A DNA stretch of 56,595 nucleotides from Clostridia bacterium (GCA_024653205.1 JANLFO010000017.1:1-56595), one strand, 5' to 3'. Positions 26,184 to 39,437 are shown, counted from the stretch's first letter. Notes: generated by a model from the sequence alone, not told the origin. Numbers and translations: made by a program.

Positions 26184-26269
26184 CCGGTCCGCAGTTCTTG
26201 AAGGGTGTGCTGGTTTTCCCCGAGTTTAAGGTTGCACCTCGCGGCCAGGAGCAGGGAGGAAGCGGCGTC

Positions 26270-27580
26270 ATGAAGATAATCGAGGCCGGGGCCAGAGAGG
26301 CGCTGCAGGAAGTGGCGGCGGGCCGCCGTCTGGTTCTGGAGCAGTACGAAGATGAGGTCAGGCCTATATTGGCCGCGGTCCGGACCGAGGGAGACGCGGC
26401 CCTGTGCCGCTTCACCGCCCGCTTCGACGGGGTGGAGCTCGAGCCCTCGCGCCTGCGGGTCACGGAGGAAGAGGTTCGGCAGGCCTGCGAGCGGGTCGAC
26501 GAGGGCTTTCTGGCCGCGCTGCTCGAAGCCAAGAAGAACATAGAAACGTACCAGCGCGCCCGCCTGCCCCGGGGAGGGCTGGAGGTAGTGGGCGCCGGCA
26601 ACCTGGTGGGCCACCTGGTACGGCCCCTGTCGCGGGTGGGCATCTACGTGCCCGGCGGAACCGCCGCCTACCCCTCTTCGGTGCTCATGAACGCCCTGCC
26701 GGCGCGGGTGGCCGGGGTAAGGGAGGTCGCCATGGTGACCCCCCCGGCCCCGGACGGAAGCGTCAATCCCTACACCCTGGTGGCCGCGGCCGAAGCCGGG
26801 GTCACGGAGATCTACCGGGTGGGCGGGGCCCAGGCCGTGGCCGCCCTGGCCTACGGGACCGAAACGGTGCCGGCGGTGAACAAGATCACCGGGCCGGGCA
26901 ACGCCTACGTGGCCGCGGCCAAGCGGCTGGTATACGGCCGGGTGGACATCGACATGGTGGCCGGCCCCAGTGAGATCGTCGTAATAGCCGACGGCTCGGC
27001 ACCGGCGGCGTACGTGGCGGCCGACCTCCTGTCACAGGCCGAGCACGACGCCCGGGCTCTGGCGGTGCTGCTGACTCCCGAGCCGGATCTGGCCCGGGCC
27101 GTAGCCCGCGAGGTCGAGGTCCAGTTGGCCGAACTGCCGCGGGAGGCCATCGCCCGGCGGGCGGTGGAGGAGAACGGCTGGCTCATGGTCACCGCCGACC
27201 TGGAAGAAGCCCTGGAGCTGGCCAACCTCCTGGCGCCCGAGCACCTGGAACTCCTGGTGGCCGAACCGTGGCGCTGGCTGGACCGGGTGCAGAACGCCGG
27301 CGCCGTATTCCTGGGCCCTTACAGCCCCGAACCGGTGGGGGACTACTGGGCCGGCCCCAATCATGTGCTGCCCACGGGCGGAGCCGCCCGGTACGCCTCG
27401 GCGCTGGGGGTGGAGGACTTCGTGAAGCGGATCAGCGTCATCGGCTACTCGGCGGCGGGACTGGCGCAGGCCGGGCCGGGGATAGTGAGGCTGGCCGAGG
27501 CCGAGGGCTTGGGCGCCCACGCGCGGGCGGTGAGAAAGCGGTTGGAGGGAGGAGACCGATGGAACGCCGGGCCACGGTGA
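26270..27580 (+). CDS. hisD: histidinol dehydrogenase
   Basis: NAD-linked oxidation of histidinol to histidine, the last steps of the pathway. Of 436 residues, it shows RVGIYVPGGTAAYPSSVLMN near residue 122, KITGPGNAYVAAAK, DMVAGPSEIVV near residue 227, and QAEHDARA. ATG at 26270 follows AGGGAGGAAG; the frame is open upstream into hisG but that part is not coding. Its end overlaps hisB by 22 bases. Confidence 0.95.
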   Translation: MKIIEAGAREALQEVAAGRRLVLEQYEDEVRPILAAVRTEGDAALCRFTARFDGVELEPSRLRVTEEEVRQACERVDEGFLAALLEAKKNIETYQRARLPRGGLEVVGAGNLVGHLVRPLSRVGIYVPGGTAAYPSSVLMNALPARVAGVREVAMVTPPAPDGSVNPYTLVAAAEAGVTEIYRVGGAQAVAALAYGTETVPAVNKITGPGNAYVAAAKRLVYGRVDIDMVAGPSEIVVIADGSAPAAYVAADLLSQAEHDARALAVLLTPEPDLARAVAREVEVQLAELPREAIARRAVEENGWLMVTADLEEALELANLLAPEHLELLVAEPWRWLDRVQNAGAVFLGPYSPEPVGDYWAGPNHVLPTGGAARYASALGVEDFVKRISVIGYSAAGLAQAGPGIVRLAEAEGLGAHARAVRKRLEGGDRWNAGPR

Positions 27581-28152
27581 GCCGCACCACGGCCGAAACC
27601 GACATCGCCGTTACCCTGAACCTGGACGGTCAGGGCAGATTTCAGGGCACCAGTTCCCTGGGCTTTCTCGATCACATGCTCCACCTCTGGACGGTGCACG
27701 GCGGCTTCGATCTGGAGCTCTTTGTGCAGGGAGACCTGAAGGTGGACGCCCACCACACGGTGGAGGATCTGGGCCTCTGCCTGGGCCGGGCCTGGCGGCA
27801 GGCTCTGGGCGAAGCCCGGGGAATCCGGCGCTACGGAAGCATCGTGCTGCCCATGGACGAAGCCCTGGTACTGGCGGCGGTGGATCTCAGCGGCCGCCCC
27901 TACCTGGCCTACGAGGTGGACGTGCCTGCCTGCCGCCTGGGAGACCTGGACGCCGAGCTGATCCCCGAGTTCCTCCGCGCCTTCGTGCAGGAGGCGGGTC
28001 TCACCCTGCACCTGCGCCGGCTGGCGGGGAAAAACGGGCACCACCTGATCGAGGCGGTGTTCAAGGGCCTGGCCCGGGCCCTGGCCGAGGCCGCCGAACC
28101 GGACCCGCGCCGAACGGACGTGCCCTCTACTAAAGGCCGGCTGGGGTGGTAG
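27559..28152 (+). CDS. hisB: imidazoleglycerol-phosphate dehydratase
   Basis: Dehydrates IGP to imidazole acetol phosphate. The 197-residue monofunctional form has FLDHMLHLW near residue 35, DAHHTVEDLGLCLG near residue 64 and, in the C-terminal half, the second metal site with GHHLIEAVFKGLARAL. No HisN phosphatase domain is attached. ATG at 27559 follows GGAGGGAGGAG inside the end of hisD. Confidence 0.95.
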   Translation: MERRATVSRTTAETDIAVTLNLDGQGRFQGTSSLGFLDHMLHLWTVHGGFDLELFVQGDLKVDAHHTVEDLGLCLGRAWRQALGEARGIRRYGSIVLPMDEALVLAAVDLSGRPYLAYEVDVPACRLGDLDAELIPEFLRAFVQEAGLTLHLRRLAGKNGHHLIEAVFKGLARALAEAAEPDPRRTDVPSTKGRLGW

Positions 28153-28154
28153 GA

Positions 28155-28769
28155 GTGCTGGCGGTAGTCGACTACGGCATGGGCAACCTGCGCAGCGTAC
28201 ATAAGGCTCTGGAGAAGCTGGGCTACGCCGCGGCCGTCACTTCCGATCCCCGCACCGTTGAGCGGGCGCAGGGTATTGTGCTTCCCGGCGTGGGGGCCTT
28301 CGCCGACGCCGCCCGCCGTCTGCGAGAACTGGGCCTGGACGAGGTTATCCGCCGGGCGGTGGCCGCGGGCCGGCCCTTCCTGGGCATCTGCCTGGGCCTC
28401 CAGCTTCTGTTTGAGGTCAGCGAGGAAAACGGCCCGCATCAGGGCCTGGGGATCTTCCCCGGCCGGGTGCGGCGGCTGGGCCCGGAGCTCAAGGTGCCCC
28501 ACATGGGCTGGAACCAGGTGGAGCGGGTGCGGCCCTCGCCCCTGTTTTCCGGCGTTCCCGACGGCGTGCCCTTCTACTTCGTTCACTCCTACTACGCCGA
28601 TCCCGCCGACCCGGAGCTGGTGCTGGCCGCCACCGATTACGGCCGGTCCTTTCCCTGCGTGGTGGGCAGGGGAGTGGTTTTCGGCGTGCAGTTCCACCCT
28701 GAAAAAAGCAGCCGCTGGGGGCTGAAGCTCCTATCTAACTTCGGGGAGATGGTGGCCCGATGCTGGTGA
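28155..28769 (+). CDS. hisH: imidazole glycerol phosphate synthase glutaminase subunit
   Basis: Provides ammonia to HisF. It is a class I glutamine amidotransferase with VVDYGMGNLRSV at the N terminus, FLGICLGLQLLFE with the nucleophile Cys near residue 79, and GVQFHPEKS with the catalytic His and Glu. GTG at 28155 lies 5 bases after a GGGGTGG sequence and gives the normal N terminus; GTG at 28146 is an alternative. Ends overlapping hisA by 10 bases. Confidence 0.95.
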   Translation: MLAVVDYGMGNLRSVHKALEKLGYAAAVTSDPRTVERAQGIVLPGVGAFADAARRLRELGLDEVIRRAVAAGRPFLGICLGLQLLFEVSEENGPHQGLGIFPGRVRRLGPELKVPHMGWNQVERVRPSPLFSGVPDGVPFYFVHSYYADPADPELVLAATDYGRSFPCVVGRGVVFGVQFHPEKSSRWGLKLLSNFGEMVARCW

Positions 28770-29485
28770 TACCGGCCATCGACCTGCGTTCCGGCCGCTG
28801 CGTGCGCCTGTTTCAGGGCCGTGCCGACCGGGAAACCGTATACTCGGACGACCCCGTGGCCGTGGCCCGGCGCTGGGAGGCTCTGGGCGCGGCCTGGCTC
28901 CACGTGGTGGATCTGGACGGTGCCTTTGCCGGCCGGCCGCAGAACCGGGAGATAGTGCGCCGAATCGTAGGGGCGGTAAGCATTCCGGTGCAGCTCGGCG
29001 GTGGCATCCGCACCTGGGAGGACCTGGAGTCGACCCTGGACCTGGGAGTGAAGCGGGTCATCCTGGGCACGGCGGCGGTCACCCGGCCGGATCTGGTCAG
29101 GCGGGCCTGCGCGGTTTTCGGCGAGGCCGTGGCGGTGAGCCTGGACGCCAGGGAAGGCCGGGCGGCGGTTGCCGGGTGGGAAGCGGCCGCCGAAGCCTCG
29201 GTGTTGGACCTGGCCGCCTCCCTGCGGGAGTGGGGCCTGGCCCGCATAATCTATACCGACGTGTGGCGGGACGGCACCCTGGCCGGTCCCAATCTGGAGG
29301 CCACCCGCGAGGTGGCCCGGGCCAGCGGCCTCAAGGTAATCGCCGCGGGCGGGGTATCTTCTCTAGAGGACATCCAGGCCCTCAAGGAGCTCGAGCCCTT
29401 GGGCGTGGAGGGCGTGATCGTGGGCCAGGCCCTGTACACCGGGGCGGTGGATCTAAAGGCGGCCTTGACCCTGGCCGCCGGCTAA
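28760..29485 (+). CDS. hisA: ProFAR isomerase
   Basis: Isomerises ProFAR to PRFAR. This TIM barrel of 241 residues has MLVIPAIDLRSGRCVRLFQG at the N terminus (Asp 8), QLGGGIRTWEDLE near residue 79 and the second half Asp in IIYTDVWRDGTLAGPN. ATG at 28760 lies inside the end of hisH. It is followed by a 197-base gap holding hairpin copy G. Confidence 0.95.
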   Translation: MLVIPAIDLRSGRCVRLFQGRADRETVYSDDPVAVARRWEALGAAWLHVVDLDGAFAGRPQNREIVRRIVGAVSIPVQLGGGIRTWEDLESTLDLGVKRVILGTAAVTRPDLVRRACAVFGEAVAVSLDAREGRAAVAGWEAAAEASVLDLAASLREWGLARIIYTDVWRDGTLAGPNLEATREVARASGLKVIAAGGVSSLEDIQALKELEPLGVEGVIVGQALYTGAVDLKAALTLAAG

Positions 29486-29523
29486 GCGAGCAACCTACGC
29501 CTGAGCTATCCTCAGTCGCCGGC

Positions 29524-29628
29524 GGCAGTCACGGTTGGGCCGAGTAACTAAAGCGTGCCGGGCACCGAACTCCCCTTTCCTTAGTTCGGTCGGCTAAGCG
29601 GTCGGTACGAGGGGGAACCGGGACTGCC
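29524..29628 (+). repeat. GTAC-hairpin repeat, copy G (short form)
   Basis: This 105-base element lies between hisA and hisF. Arms GGCAGTCACGGTT (29524-29536) and AACCGGGACTGCC (29616-29628) pair at 12 of 13 positions. The internal GCCGGGCACCGAACT, AGTTCGGTCGGC and GGTACGAGGGGG blocks match copy D, and the GGTCG...CGACC stem of copy D is here GGTCG...CGGTC, still pairable with wobble pairs. Same orientation as hisF. Confidence 0.88.
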
Positions 29629-29682
29629 GGCGTGAAAGTGAAGACCCGTCATACCTGACGTGAGAGGAGGCCTGCCCGGGCC

Positions 29683-30447
29683 ATGCTTACCAAGCGTATA
29701 ATCCCCTGCCTCGACGTGCACCGCGGCCGGGTGGTGAAGGGTACCCGGTTTGTGAACCTCCGGGACGCCGGCGACCCGGTAGAGCTGGCCGCCTACTACG
29801 ACCGCGAAGGCGCGGACGAGCTGGTGTTCCTGGACATCAGCGCCTCCGCCGAAGACCGGCCCATCTTGCGGGACCTGGTGTGGCGCACCGCCGGAGAGGT
29901 GTTCATCCCCTTCACCGTGGGCGGAGGCCTGCGGAGCCTGGAGGACATCCGCATGATCCTGGAGGCGGGAGCGGACAAGGTTTCCCTTAACACCGCCGCG
30001 GTGCAGAACCCCGACCTGGTGGCCGAGGCGGCGCGCCGCTTCGGGACCCAGTGCATCGTGGTGGCGATTGATGCCCGCCGCTGCGGGCCCGACCGCTGGG
30101 AAGTATACACCCACGGCGGCCGCCAGCCGACCGGCCTCGACGCCGTGGAGTGGGCCCGGCGGGTGGAAGACTTGGGCGCGGGTGAAATCCTGCTGACCAG
30201 CATGGACCGGGACGGCACCAAGGACGGCTACGACCTGGAGCTGACCCGGGCCATCAGCCGGGCGGTGAAGATCCCGGTAATCGCCTCCGGCGGCGCGGGC
30301 ACCCTGGAGCACCTGTGGGAGGGCCTGGTGCTGGGAGAGGCAGACGCGGTCCTGGCCGCCTCCATCTTCCACTACGGCGAGTACACCATCCGCCAGGCCA
30401 AGGAATACCTGGCCCAGAAAGGGGTGCCGGTGCGGCCGTGGGAGTAG
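29683..30447 (+). CDS. hisF: imidazole glycerol phosphate synthase cyclase subunit
   Basis: Makes IGP and AICAR from PRFAR with ammonia from HisH; the AICAR feeds purH. This TIM barrel of 254 residues has [16 protein letters not shown] at the N terminus (catalytic Asp 11), [12 protein letters not shown] near residue 79, and [15 protein letters not shown] near residue 170 (second catalytic Asp). ATG at 29683 follows GAGAGGAGG. It overlaps hisIE by 10 bases. Confidence 0.96.
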   Translation: MLTKRIIPCLDVHRGRVVKGTRFVNLRDAGDPVELAAYYDREGADELVFLDISASAEDRPILRDLVWRTAGEVFIPFTVGGGLRSLEDIRMILEAGADKVSLNTAAVQNPDLVAEAARRFGTQCIVVAIDARRCGPDRWEVYTHGGRQPTGLDAVEWARRVEDLGAGEILLTSMDRDGTKDGYDLELTRAISRAVKIPVIASGGAGTLEHLWEGLVLGEADAVLAASIFHYGEYTIRQAKEYLAQKGVPVRPWE

Positions 30448-31076
30448 ACCTTTCTGTCCTCAAGTTCGACGAGCGCGGGCTCATCCCCGCCGTAATACAG
30501 GACGAGAACGGCCGGGTGCTCATGCTGGCCTACATGAACCGGGAAGCGCTGGAGAAAACCCTGGCCGAAGGCCGCACCTGGTTCTTCAGCCGCAGCCGGG
30601 GCCGGCTGTGGCTTAAGGGCGAGACCTCCGGCCACTACCAGTACGTTCGCTCCATCGCCTACGACTGCGACGCCGACGCCCTCCTGGTCCGGGTGCGGCA
30701 GGAAGGGGTGGCCTGCCACGAGGGCCGCTACTCCTGCTTCCACAACTCCCTGAGCCGGGAAGGAAAGGAGCCGGAAGGGGGGCACCCCAATCCCCTGGCC
30801 CGGGCCCTGGAGGAACTGGTGGCGGTAATCGCCGAGCGGGACGAGCACCGGCCCGAAGGCGCCTACACCACCTACCTCTTCGAGCGCGGGGTGGACAAGA
30901 TCGGCAAGAAGGTGGTCGAAGAGGCGGCGGAAACCATCATCGCCGCCAAGAACGCCGACCGGGAAGAAGTCGCCAGTGAAGCGGCCGACCTTCTCTACCA
31001 CCTGCTGGTGCTGCTCAGGGCTTCGGGCGTGAGCCCGTCGGAAGTGGGGGAGGAACTATTAAGGCGTCGGCGGTGA
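30438..31076 (+). CDS. hisI: phosphoribosyl-AMP cyclohydrolase / phosphoribosyl-ATP pyrophosphatase
   Basis: Fused HisI-HisE protein of 212 residues that performs steps two and three of histidine synthesis. The N-terminal HisI domain has [11 protein letters not shown] and the metal ligands in [12 protein letters not shown] and [10 protein letters not shown]. The C-terminal HisE domain has [16 protein letters not shown] and [14 protein letters not shown] at 30438 lies inside the end of hisF. Its stop overlaps the pcrA start, so a helicase gene is coupled to the his operon. Confidence 0.94.
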   Translation: MGVDLSVLKFDERGLIPAVIQDENGRVLMLAYMNREALEKTLAEGRTWFFSRSRGRLWLKGETSGHYQYVRSIAYDCDADALLVRVRQEGVACHEGRYSCFHNSLSREGKEPEGGHPNPLARALEELVAVIAERDEHRPEGAYTTYLFERGVDKIGKKVVEEAAETIIAAKNADREEVASEAADLLYHLLVLLRASGVSPSEVGEELLRRRR

Positions 31077-33208
31077 AGGGCATGGACCCCGCGGACGATC
31101 TCCTGCGCGGCCTTAACCCCCGCCAGCGCGAGGCGGTAGAACACCCCGGCGGGCCGGTGCTGGTGCTGGCCGGAGCCGGCAGCGGCAAGACGCGGGTGCT
31201 CACCCACCGGGTGGCCTACCTGATACGCCGCCACCGGGTTCCTGCCGGCCGCATCCTGGCCATCACCTTCACCAATAAGGCGGCCAACGAAATGAAGGAG
31301 AGGCTCGAGGTCCTGCTGGGGGGCCAGGTGCGGGACCTGTGGGTCAGCACCTTTCACGCGGCCTGCGTGCGCATCCTGCGGCGGGACATTCCCGCCCTGG
31401 GCTATCCGAGGAGTTTTGTCATCTACGACGAGGCCGACCAGCAGGCGCTTCTGCGCCGGGGTCTCAAGGAGCTGAACCTGGACGAAAAGCGCTACCCGCC
31501 GCGCAGCCTGGCTGCAGCCATCGGCCAGCTCAAGAACCAGCTGTGGACCCCGGAGCGGGCGCAGCACGAGGCCCGCGACCTCTACGCCCGCCAGGTGGCC
31601 CGGGTCTACGCCTGGTACCAGGAGAAGCTGAAAGAGAACTTCGCCCTGGATTTCGACGACCTCATCATGCAGACCGTCATCCTTTTCCGGGAGCATCCGG
31701 AAATCCTCCGCTACTACCAGGAAAAGTTCCTGCACATACTGGTAGACGAGTACCAGGACACCAACCACGCCCAGTACGTGCTGGTCAGCCTCCTGGGGGC
31801 CCGGCACCGGAACGTCTACGTGGTGGGCGATCCCGACCAGTCCATTTACCGCTGGCGGGGGGCAGACATAAGAAACATCCTGGAATTCGAGCGCGACTAC
31901 CCCGAGGCCCGGGTCATTCTTCTGGAGCAGAACTACCGCTCCACCCAGGCCATCCTGGAGGCGGCCAACGCCCTGATCCGTCAGAACCGGGAGCGGCCGG
32001 ACAAGGCCCTGTGGACGGAAAACGACTACGGGCTGCCTCCGGTGGGCTACGAGGCGCTGGACGAGAGCGACGAGGCGCGGTTCGTGGCCCGGGAGATACT
32101 CCGGCTGCGCCAGGAAGAGGGCCGGCCCTTCAGCCATTTCGCCGTGCTCTACCGCACCCACGCCCAGTCCCGGGTCCTGGAAGAGTGCTTCCTCCGGCTG
32201 GGGCTGCCCTACGAGGTCTTCGGGGGGGTGCGCTTCTACGAGCGCAAGGAGATCAAGGACCTTCTGGCCTACCTCCGGGTGCTGGTCAACCCCGCGGACA
32301 CGGTAAGCCTGGAGCGGATAATCAACGTGCCCCGGCGCGGGGTGGGAGACGTGACCTGGAGCCGCATCCTGGCCGAGGCGGCGGCGGGCGGCCGCACCGC
32401 CTGGGAGGTTCTGGCGGACGCCGGCCGCCTGGAAGGGGTGAGCCGGCGGGTGAAGAACAACCTTTCCCGGCTGGTGGAATTCATGGAGGCCCTGCGGGCG
32501 GAGAAAGACGCCCTTCCCGTAACCCGCTTGGTGGAAAGGCTGCTGGAGGACAGCGGCTATTTGGCCGAACTGCGGGCGGACGCCACTCCCGAGGGCCAGG
32601 CGCGGCTGGAAAACGTGGAGGAGTTCCTCTCCGTGGCCCTGGCCTACGACCGCGAGCCCGAACCGGAAAAGAGCCTGGAGGACTTCCTGGCCCGGCTGTC
32701 CCTGGTAACCGATATCGACCAGTTGCGGGAGGCCGACCGGGTGGTGCTGCTCACCCTGCACATGGCCAAAGGGCTGGAGTTTCCGGTAGTCTTCCTGGTG
32801 GGGCTGGAAGAAGGGGTCTTCCCCCACGTCCGCTCCCTGGGCGAGCGGGCGGAACTGGAGGAGGAGCGCCGCCTCTGCTACGTGGGCATGACCCGCGCGC
32901 GCGAGCGGCTCTACCTCACCTGGGCGCGGGTGCGGACCCTCTACGGCTACACCGAGGCCCACCCGGTCTCGCGCTTCGTGCAGGAGATCCCTCCCTCGCT
33001 TATAATGCTGGAGGAAGCGGTGGAAGCGGAGCCGTCCCCGCCCGCCGCCGACGGGTTCCGCCTGGGCGAGGTGGTGGAGCACGCCCGCTGGGGCCGGGGC
33101 GTGGTGGTGCAGGTGTCGCCCGGCCAGGTGACCGTGGCCTTCCCCGAGGCCGGGATCAAGCACCTGCTGCTGGAGTACGCGCCCCTGCGCAAGGTGGAGG
33201 ACGGCTGA
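31073..33208 (+). CDS. pcrA: UvrD/PcrA-type ATP-dependent DNA helicase
   Basis: A 711-residue superfamily 1A 3'-5' helicase for repair and replication restart. Motifs in order: Q-motif [11 protein letters not shown], Walker [15 protein letters not shown] near residue 33, motif [14 protein letters not shown] near residue 224, [29 protein letters not shown], and [15 protein letters not shown]. The C terminus ([15 protein letters not shown]-like) is the Tudor-like PcrA tail. GTG at 31073 overlaps the hisIE stop; ATG at 31082 is an alternative and neither has a strong ribosome binding site. Next to ligA as in many Firmicutes. Confidence 0.94.
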   Translation: MKGMDPADDLLRGLNPRQREAVEHPGGPVLVLAGAGSGKTRVLTHRVAYLIRRHRVPAGRILAITFTNKAANEMKERLEVLLGGQVRDLWVSTFHAACVRILRRDIPALGYPRSFVIYDEADQQALLRRGLKELNLDEKRYPPRSLAAAIGQLKNQLWTPERAQHEARDLYARQVARVYAWYQEKLKENFALDFDDLIMQTVILFREHPEILRYYQEKFLHILVDEYQDTNHAQYVLVSLLGARHRNVYVVGDPDQSIYRWRGADIRNILEFERDYPEARVILLEQNYRSTQAILEAANALIRQNRERPDKALWTENDYGLPPVGYEALDESDEARFVAREILRLRQEEGRPFSHFAVLYRTHAQSRVLEECFLRLGLPYEVFGGVRFYERKEIKDLLAYLRVLVNPADTVSLERIINVPRRGVGDVTWSRILAEAAAGGRTAWEVLADAGRLEGVSRRVKNNLSRLVEFMEALRAEKDALPVTRLVERLLEDSGYLAELRADATPEGQARLENVEEFLSVALAYDREPEPEKSLEDFLARLSLVTDIDQLREADRVVLLTLHMAKGLEFPVVFLVGLEEGVFPHVRSLGERAELEEERRLCYVGMTRARERLYLTWARVRTLYGYTEAHPVSRFVQEIPPSLIMLEEAVEAEPSPPAADGFRLGEVVEHARWGRGVVVQVSPGQVTVAFPEAGIKHLLLEYAPLRKVEDG

Positions 33209-35692
<2,484 letters not shown>

Positions 35693-35720
35693 GCTTGGGC
35701 AACTCGCCTGCTCGCCTGGA

Positions 35721-35931
35721 GGTGATCCCGGGTCTTCCCTGAGTACATTGGCACCTCGCCGGGTGCCGAGCCTGGCGAGGACGAGCCCGCAGGCGGGCCG
35801 GAGGCCATGGACGGCCGAAGCGGCGGGGCGCCACGGACGGCGCCTCCGCCGTGTGCCCGCCGGAGGGCGAAGCCCGAGCCCTAGCTCGGCCGGCGAAGGT
35901 GACAGTACGAACGGGAAGACCCGGGATCACC
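35721..35931 (+). repeat. GTAC-hairpin repeat, copy I (long form)
   Basis: This 211-base element lies in the ligA-gatC gap (35693-36032). Perfect 19-bp outer stem, GGTGATCCCGGGTCTTCCC (35721-35739) with its complement at 35913-35931, then GAGTAC and GTACGA inside. The CTTCCC/GGGAAG part corresponds to CTCCCC/GGGGAG in copy B, a paired change. Both inner hairpins have loop ACGGAC. About 100 bases after the element show nothing recognisable except the gatC ribosome binding site. Confidence 0.88.
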
Positions 35932-36032
35932 CGGGACAGACATGCATATTTAGCCACAGGCTCAAGGGGAATAGGGCTGGTTGGAGAAAGCGAAGGCTGT
36001 GACAATGCTAAACGGTAAAGGAGTGGACGGTA

Positions 36033-36317
36033 GTGATACTTTCCCGCGAAGAAGTGGAGCACGTGGCCTACCTGGCCCGGCTGGAGCTGAGCGAGGAGGA
36101 AAAGGAGGCCTACACCCGCCAGCTCAACAGCATCCTGGACTTCATGCAGCAGCTGAACGAGCTGGACACGCGAGAAGTGGAGCCCATGGCCCACGTCCTG
36201 CCCCTGGTGAACGTGCTGCGGGAGGACGAGGCGCGTCCCGGGCTTTCCCGGGAAGAGGCCCTCTCCGGCGCCCCGGACCGGGACCAGGGCCAGTTCCGCG
36301 TGCCGAAGATCGTATAG
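36033..36317 (+). CDS. gatC: Asp-tRNA(Asn)/Glu-tRNA(Gln) amidotransferase subunit C
   Basis: Small 94-residue subunit that stabilises the GatA-GatB pair. It has REEVEHVAYLARLELSEEE at the N terminus and the DxREVEPMAHVLPLVNVLRED stretch typical of GatC. GTG at 36033 is 9 bases after AAAGGAG. First gene of gatCAB. Confidence 0.94.
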   Translation: MILSREEVEHVAYLARLELSEEEKEAYTRQLNSILDFMQQLNELDTREVEPMAHVLPLVNVLREDEARPGLSREEALSGAPDRDQGQFRVPKIV

Positions 36318-36366
36318 TGCCGACATGTGGCGCACATCTGGGTTGTCCGTGATTCTGCATTGGCGG

Positions 36367-36382
36367 GCGGTCCCGGGACCGC
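36367..36382. other. 16-base palindrome in gatC-gatA gap
   Basis: GCGGTCCCGGGACCGC is a perfect palindrome in the 90-base gap between gatC and gatA. A second small hairpin, ATGTG-GCG-CACAT, is at 36325-36337. Neither has a T-run, so a terminator is unlikely. Confidence 0.4.
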
Positions 36383-36407
36383 GCGGAGCAAATTGGCGTA
36401 AAGGCAG

Positions 36408-37892
36408 GTGTCGGGTTTGGATCTTCTCTACCGGCCGGCGCACGAGCTGCACCGGCTCCTGACCGAGAGAGAAATAAGCGCCCGCGAGCTGGCGGAAGCC
36501 TTCCTGGCCCGCCTGGAGGCGGTGGAAGGGCAGGTGAAGGCCTTCGTCACCATCACCCGCAAGCTGGCGCTGGAGCAGGCGAAAGCGGTGGACGAGAAGC
36601 TGGCCCGGGGGGAAAAGATCGGCCCCCTGGAAGGAATACCCGCCGCCCTGAAGGACAACCTCTGCACCCGCGGCCTGCGCACCACCTGCTCTTCCCGTAT
36701 GCTGGCGGAGTGGGTGCCGCCCTATTCGGCCACGGTGGTGGAGAGGCTGGAGCGCGCCGGCCTGGTGCTGGTGGGCAAGACCAACATGGACGAGTTCGCC
36801 ATGGGCTCCTCTACGGAGAACTCCGCCTTCTTCCCCACCCGCAATCCCTGGGACCCGGAGCGGGTGCCGGGCGGTTCCAGCGGCGGCTCGGCGGCGGCGG
36901 TGGCGGCGGCCGAGGCGGTCTACGCCCTGGGCTCGGACACCGGCGGCTCCATAAGGCAGCCGGCCGCCTTCTGCGGCGTGGTGGGCCTGAAGCCCACTTA
37001 CGGCCGGGTCTCCCGCTACGGGCTGGTGGCCTTCGCCTCCTCCCTGGACCAGATCGGCCCCCTCACCCGGGACGTGACCGACTGCGCCCTGGTGCTGGCG
37101 GCCATAGCCGGCCACGACCTCCGGGACAGCACCTCGGCGCCGGTGGAGGTGCCGGACTACCTCGCCGGCCTGGGCGACGGCCGGCTGGAGGGCCTCAGGA
37201 TCGGCGTGCCCCGGGAGTACTTCGGCCCCGGCATAGAGGAAGGGGTCAAGGAGGCGGTGCAGAACGCCCTGAACCGGCTGGAGGAGGCCGGAGCCCGCTG
37301 CGAGGAAACCTCCCTGCCCCACACCGCCTACGCCCTTCCCGCCTACTACCTGGTGGCTCCGGCCGAGGCCAGCTCCAACCTGGCCCGCTACGACGGGGTC
37401 CAGTACGGCTTCCGCAGCCAGGCGGACAACGTGGTGGACATGTACCGCCGGACCCGGCGGCTGGGCTTCGGCCCGGAGGTAAAGCGCCGCATCATGCTGG
37501 GCACCTACGCCCTGAGCGCCGGCTACTACGACGCCTACTACCTCAAGGCCCTCAAGGTGCGCCGGCTCATCAAGGAGGACTTCGACCGGGCCTTTTCCCG
37601 CTACGACGTGCTCGTCACCCCCACCGCCCCCACCGTGGCCTTCCGCCTGGGAGAGAAGGTGGGCGACCCCCTGGCCATGTACCTCTCCGACCTCTGCACC
37701 ATCCCGGTGAACATGGCCGGGCTCCCCGGGCTCTCCCTGCCCTGCGGGCTGAGCAACGGCCTGCCGGTGGGCCTGCAGATAATCGGGCCGCCCTTCAGCG
37801 AGGGGCTCCTGCTCAGGGTGGGCTACGCGGTGGAAAAAGCCTGCAATCCGGGGCCGCTGGTTCCGGCGCTGGAGGTGAAAGCCGTTGGCTGA
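36408..37892 (+). CDS. gatA: Asp-tRNA(Asn)/Glu-tRNA(Gln) amidotransferase subunit A
   Basis: Amidase subunit of 494 residues that releases ammonia from glutamine. The Ser-cisSer-Lys triad is visible: Lys in [10 protein letters not shown] near residue 81, [17 protein letters not shown] near residue 160 and [15 protein letters not shown] near residue 178. GTG at 36408 follows AAAGGCAG. It overlaps gatB by 8 bases. Confidence 0.96.
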   Translation: MSGLDLLYRPAHELHRLLTEREISARELAEAFLARLEAVEGQVKAFVTITRKLALEQAKAVDEKLARGEKIGPLEGIPAALKDNLCTRGLRTTCSSRMLAEWVPPYSATVVERLERAGLVLVGKTNMDEFAMGSSTENSAFFPTRNPWDPERVPGGSSGGSAAAVAAAEAVYALGSDTGGSIRQPAAFCGVVGLKPTYGRVSRYGLVAFASSLDQIGPLTRDVTDCALVLAAIAGHDLRDSTSAPVEVPDYLAGLGDGRLEGLRIGVPREYFGPGIEEGVKEAVQNALNRLEEAGARCEETSLPHTAYALPAYYLVAPAEASSNLARYDGVQYGFRSQADNVVDMYRRTRRLGFGPEVKRRIMLGTYALSAGYYDAYYLKALKVRRLIKEDFDRAFSRYDVLVTPTAPTVAFRLGEKVGDPLAMYLSDLCTIPVNMAGLPGLSLPCGLSNGLPVGLQIIGPPFSEGLLLRVGYAVEKACNPGPLVPALEVKAVG

Positions 37893-39342
37893 TCATGCCG
37901 ACTACGAAGCGGTAATCGGGCTGGAGGTGCACGTGGAGCTCAAGACCGCCTCCAAGGCCTTTTGCTCCTGCTCCACCGCCTTCGGGGCCGAGCCCAATAC
38001 CCAGGTCTGCCCGGTCTGCCTGGGCCTGCCCGGCGTGCTGCCGGTGATAAACCGCAGGATGGTGGACTACGCCCTCAAGGTGGCCCTGGCCCTCAACTGC
38101 AGCATTGCTCCCCGCTGCAAGTTCGACCGCAAGAACTACTACTACCCGGACCTGCCCAAGAACTACCAGATCTCCCAGTACGACCTGCCCCTGGCCGCCG
38201 GCGGGTACCTGGAAATCGAGGTGGACGGTCAGGCCCGGCGCATCGGCATCACCCGGGTGCACATGGAGGAGGACGCGGGCAAGCTCATCCACCAAGGCGA
38301 GGCCCTGGGGCCCGGTGCCTACTCCCTGGTGGACCTGAACCGCACGGGCGTGCCCCTCCTGGAGATCGTCTCCGAGCCGGACCTGCGCTCGCCCGAGGAG
38401 GCCTACGCCTACCTCACCGCGCTTAAGGCCGTGCTCCAGTACCTGGACGTCTCCGACTGCAAGATGGAAGAGGGCTCGCTGCGCTGCGACGCCAATGTTT
38501 CCGTCCGGCCCCGGGGCAGTACGGCCTTCGGCACCAAGACCGAGCTCAAGAACATGAACTCTTTCCGGGCCCTGCAGCGGGCCCTGGCCTACGAGATCGG
38601 GCGCCAGATTGAGGTGTTGCTCCACGGCGGGGAGGTGGACCAGGAGACCCGGATGTGGGACGAGGCCCGGGGCGTGACCGTCACCATGCGGGGCAAGGAG
38701 GAGGCGCACGACTACCGCTACTTCCCCGACCCGGACCTGGTGCCCCTGGAGATCGACCCCGCCTGGATCGAGCGCGTCCGCGCCGAGCTGCCGGAGCTGC
38801 CGGCCGAGCGGCGCCGCCGCTTCGCGGAGCAGTACGGCCTTCCCGCCTACGACGCCGGCGTGCTTACCGCCACCCGGGCCATGGCCGATTACTTCGAGGC
38901 CTGCGTGGCCCTCTATCCCCAGGCCAAGACGGTGAGCAACTGGCTCATGGGCGACTTCTCCCGGCTGCTGAACGCTTCGGGCCTGGAGGTGGAGCAGGCG
39001 CCGATCAGGCCCGAGGGCCTGGTGGAGCTGCTGAAGCTCATCGACGAGGGCACCATCAGCGGCAAGATCGCCAAGACCGTCTTCGAGGAGATGTTCGCCA
39101 CCGGCCGCCCCGCCCGGGCCATAGTGGAGGAAAAGGGCCTGGTGCAGATCAGCGACGAGGCCGCCCTGGCGGCGATAGTGGACAGGGTGCTGGCCGAGCA
39201 CCCGGGCCCGGCGGCGGACTTCCGTGCCGGCAAGGAAAAGGCCCTGGGCTTCCTGGTGGGCCAGGTAATGAAGGCCACCCGTGGCCAGGCCAACCCCGCC
39301 CTGGTGAACCGGCTGCTGCGGGAGCGGCTGCAAGGCCCGTAG
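37885..39342 (+). CDS. gatB: Asp-tRNA(Asn)/Glu-tRNA(Gln) amidotransferase subunit B
   Basis: The 485-residue subunit binds mischarged tRNA and activates and amidates it. It has [12 protein letters not shown] near the N terminus, the [13 protein letters not shown]...CPVCLGLPG cysteines (residues about 30-50), [17 protein letters not shown], and a C-terminal YqeY-like tail. TTG at 37885 is 6 bases after GGAGGTGA. Its presence suggests tRNA-Gln and/or tRNA-Asn are charged by the indirect route. Confidence 0.96.
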   Translation: MADHADYEAVIGLEVHVELKTASKAFCSCSTAFGAEPNTQVCPVCLGLPGVLPVINRRMVDYALKVALALNCSIAPRCKFDRKNYYYPDLPKNYQISQYDLPLAAGGYLEIEVDGQARRIGITRVHMEEDAGKLIHQGEALGPGAYSLVDLNRTGVPLLEIVSEPDLRSPEEAYAYLTALKAVLQYLDVSDCKMEEGSLRCDANVSVRPRGSTAFGTKTELKNMNSFRALQRALAYEIGRQIEVLLHGGEVDQETRMWDEARGVTVTMRGKEEAHDYRYFPDPDLVPLEIDPAWIERVRAELPELPAERRRRFAEQYGLPAYDAGVLTATRAMADYFEACVALYPQAKTVSNWLMGDFSRLLNASGLEVEQAPIRPEGLVELLKLIDEGTISGKIAKTVFEEMFATGRPARAIVEEKGLVQISDEAALAAIVDRVLAEHPGPAADFRAGKEKALGFLVGQVMKATRGQANPALVNRLLRERLQGP

Positions 39343-39383
39343 GAGTGGCCTCCTGCGGCTCTGCCCGGGGTGGCCCTGGTGTC

Positions 39384-39400
39384 ACCGCGTTGCCTAGGGC
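39384..39400 (+). repeat. 17-base direct repeat, copy 1
   Basis: ACCGCGTTGCCTAGGGC here is repeated exactly at 42214-42230, about 2.8 kb away, where it overlaps the parA stop codon. It lies in the 198-base gap between gatB and the Re-citrate-synthase-like gene. Confidence 0.7.
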
Positions 39401-39437
39401 AGAAAGCGTTGGCGCGCACCCCACTCGGCGACGGCTG

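Noticed and set aside
26184-26269. T-box leader between hisG and hisD, suggested by a TTGCACCTCGCGG stretch
   Set aside because: The canonical TGGNACCGCG element, specifier stem and terminator are missing, and the position inside the operon is unlikely.
30995-33163. Long open frame of about 720 codons on the - strand opposite pcrA
   Set aside because: It is a shadow of the GC-rich pcrA codons; composition is His/Gln/Gly-rich with no recognisable domain, and pcrA itself is certain.
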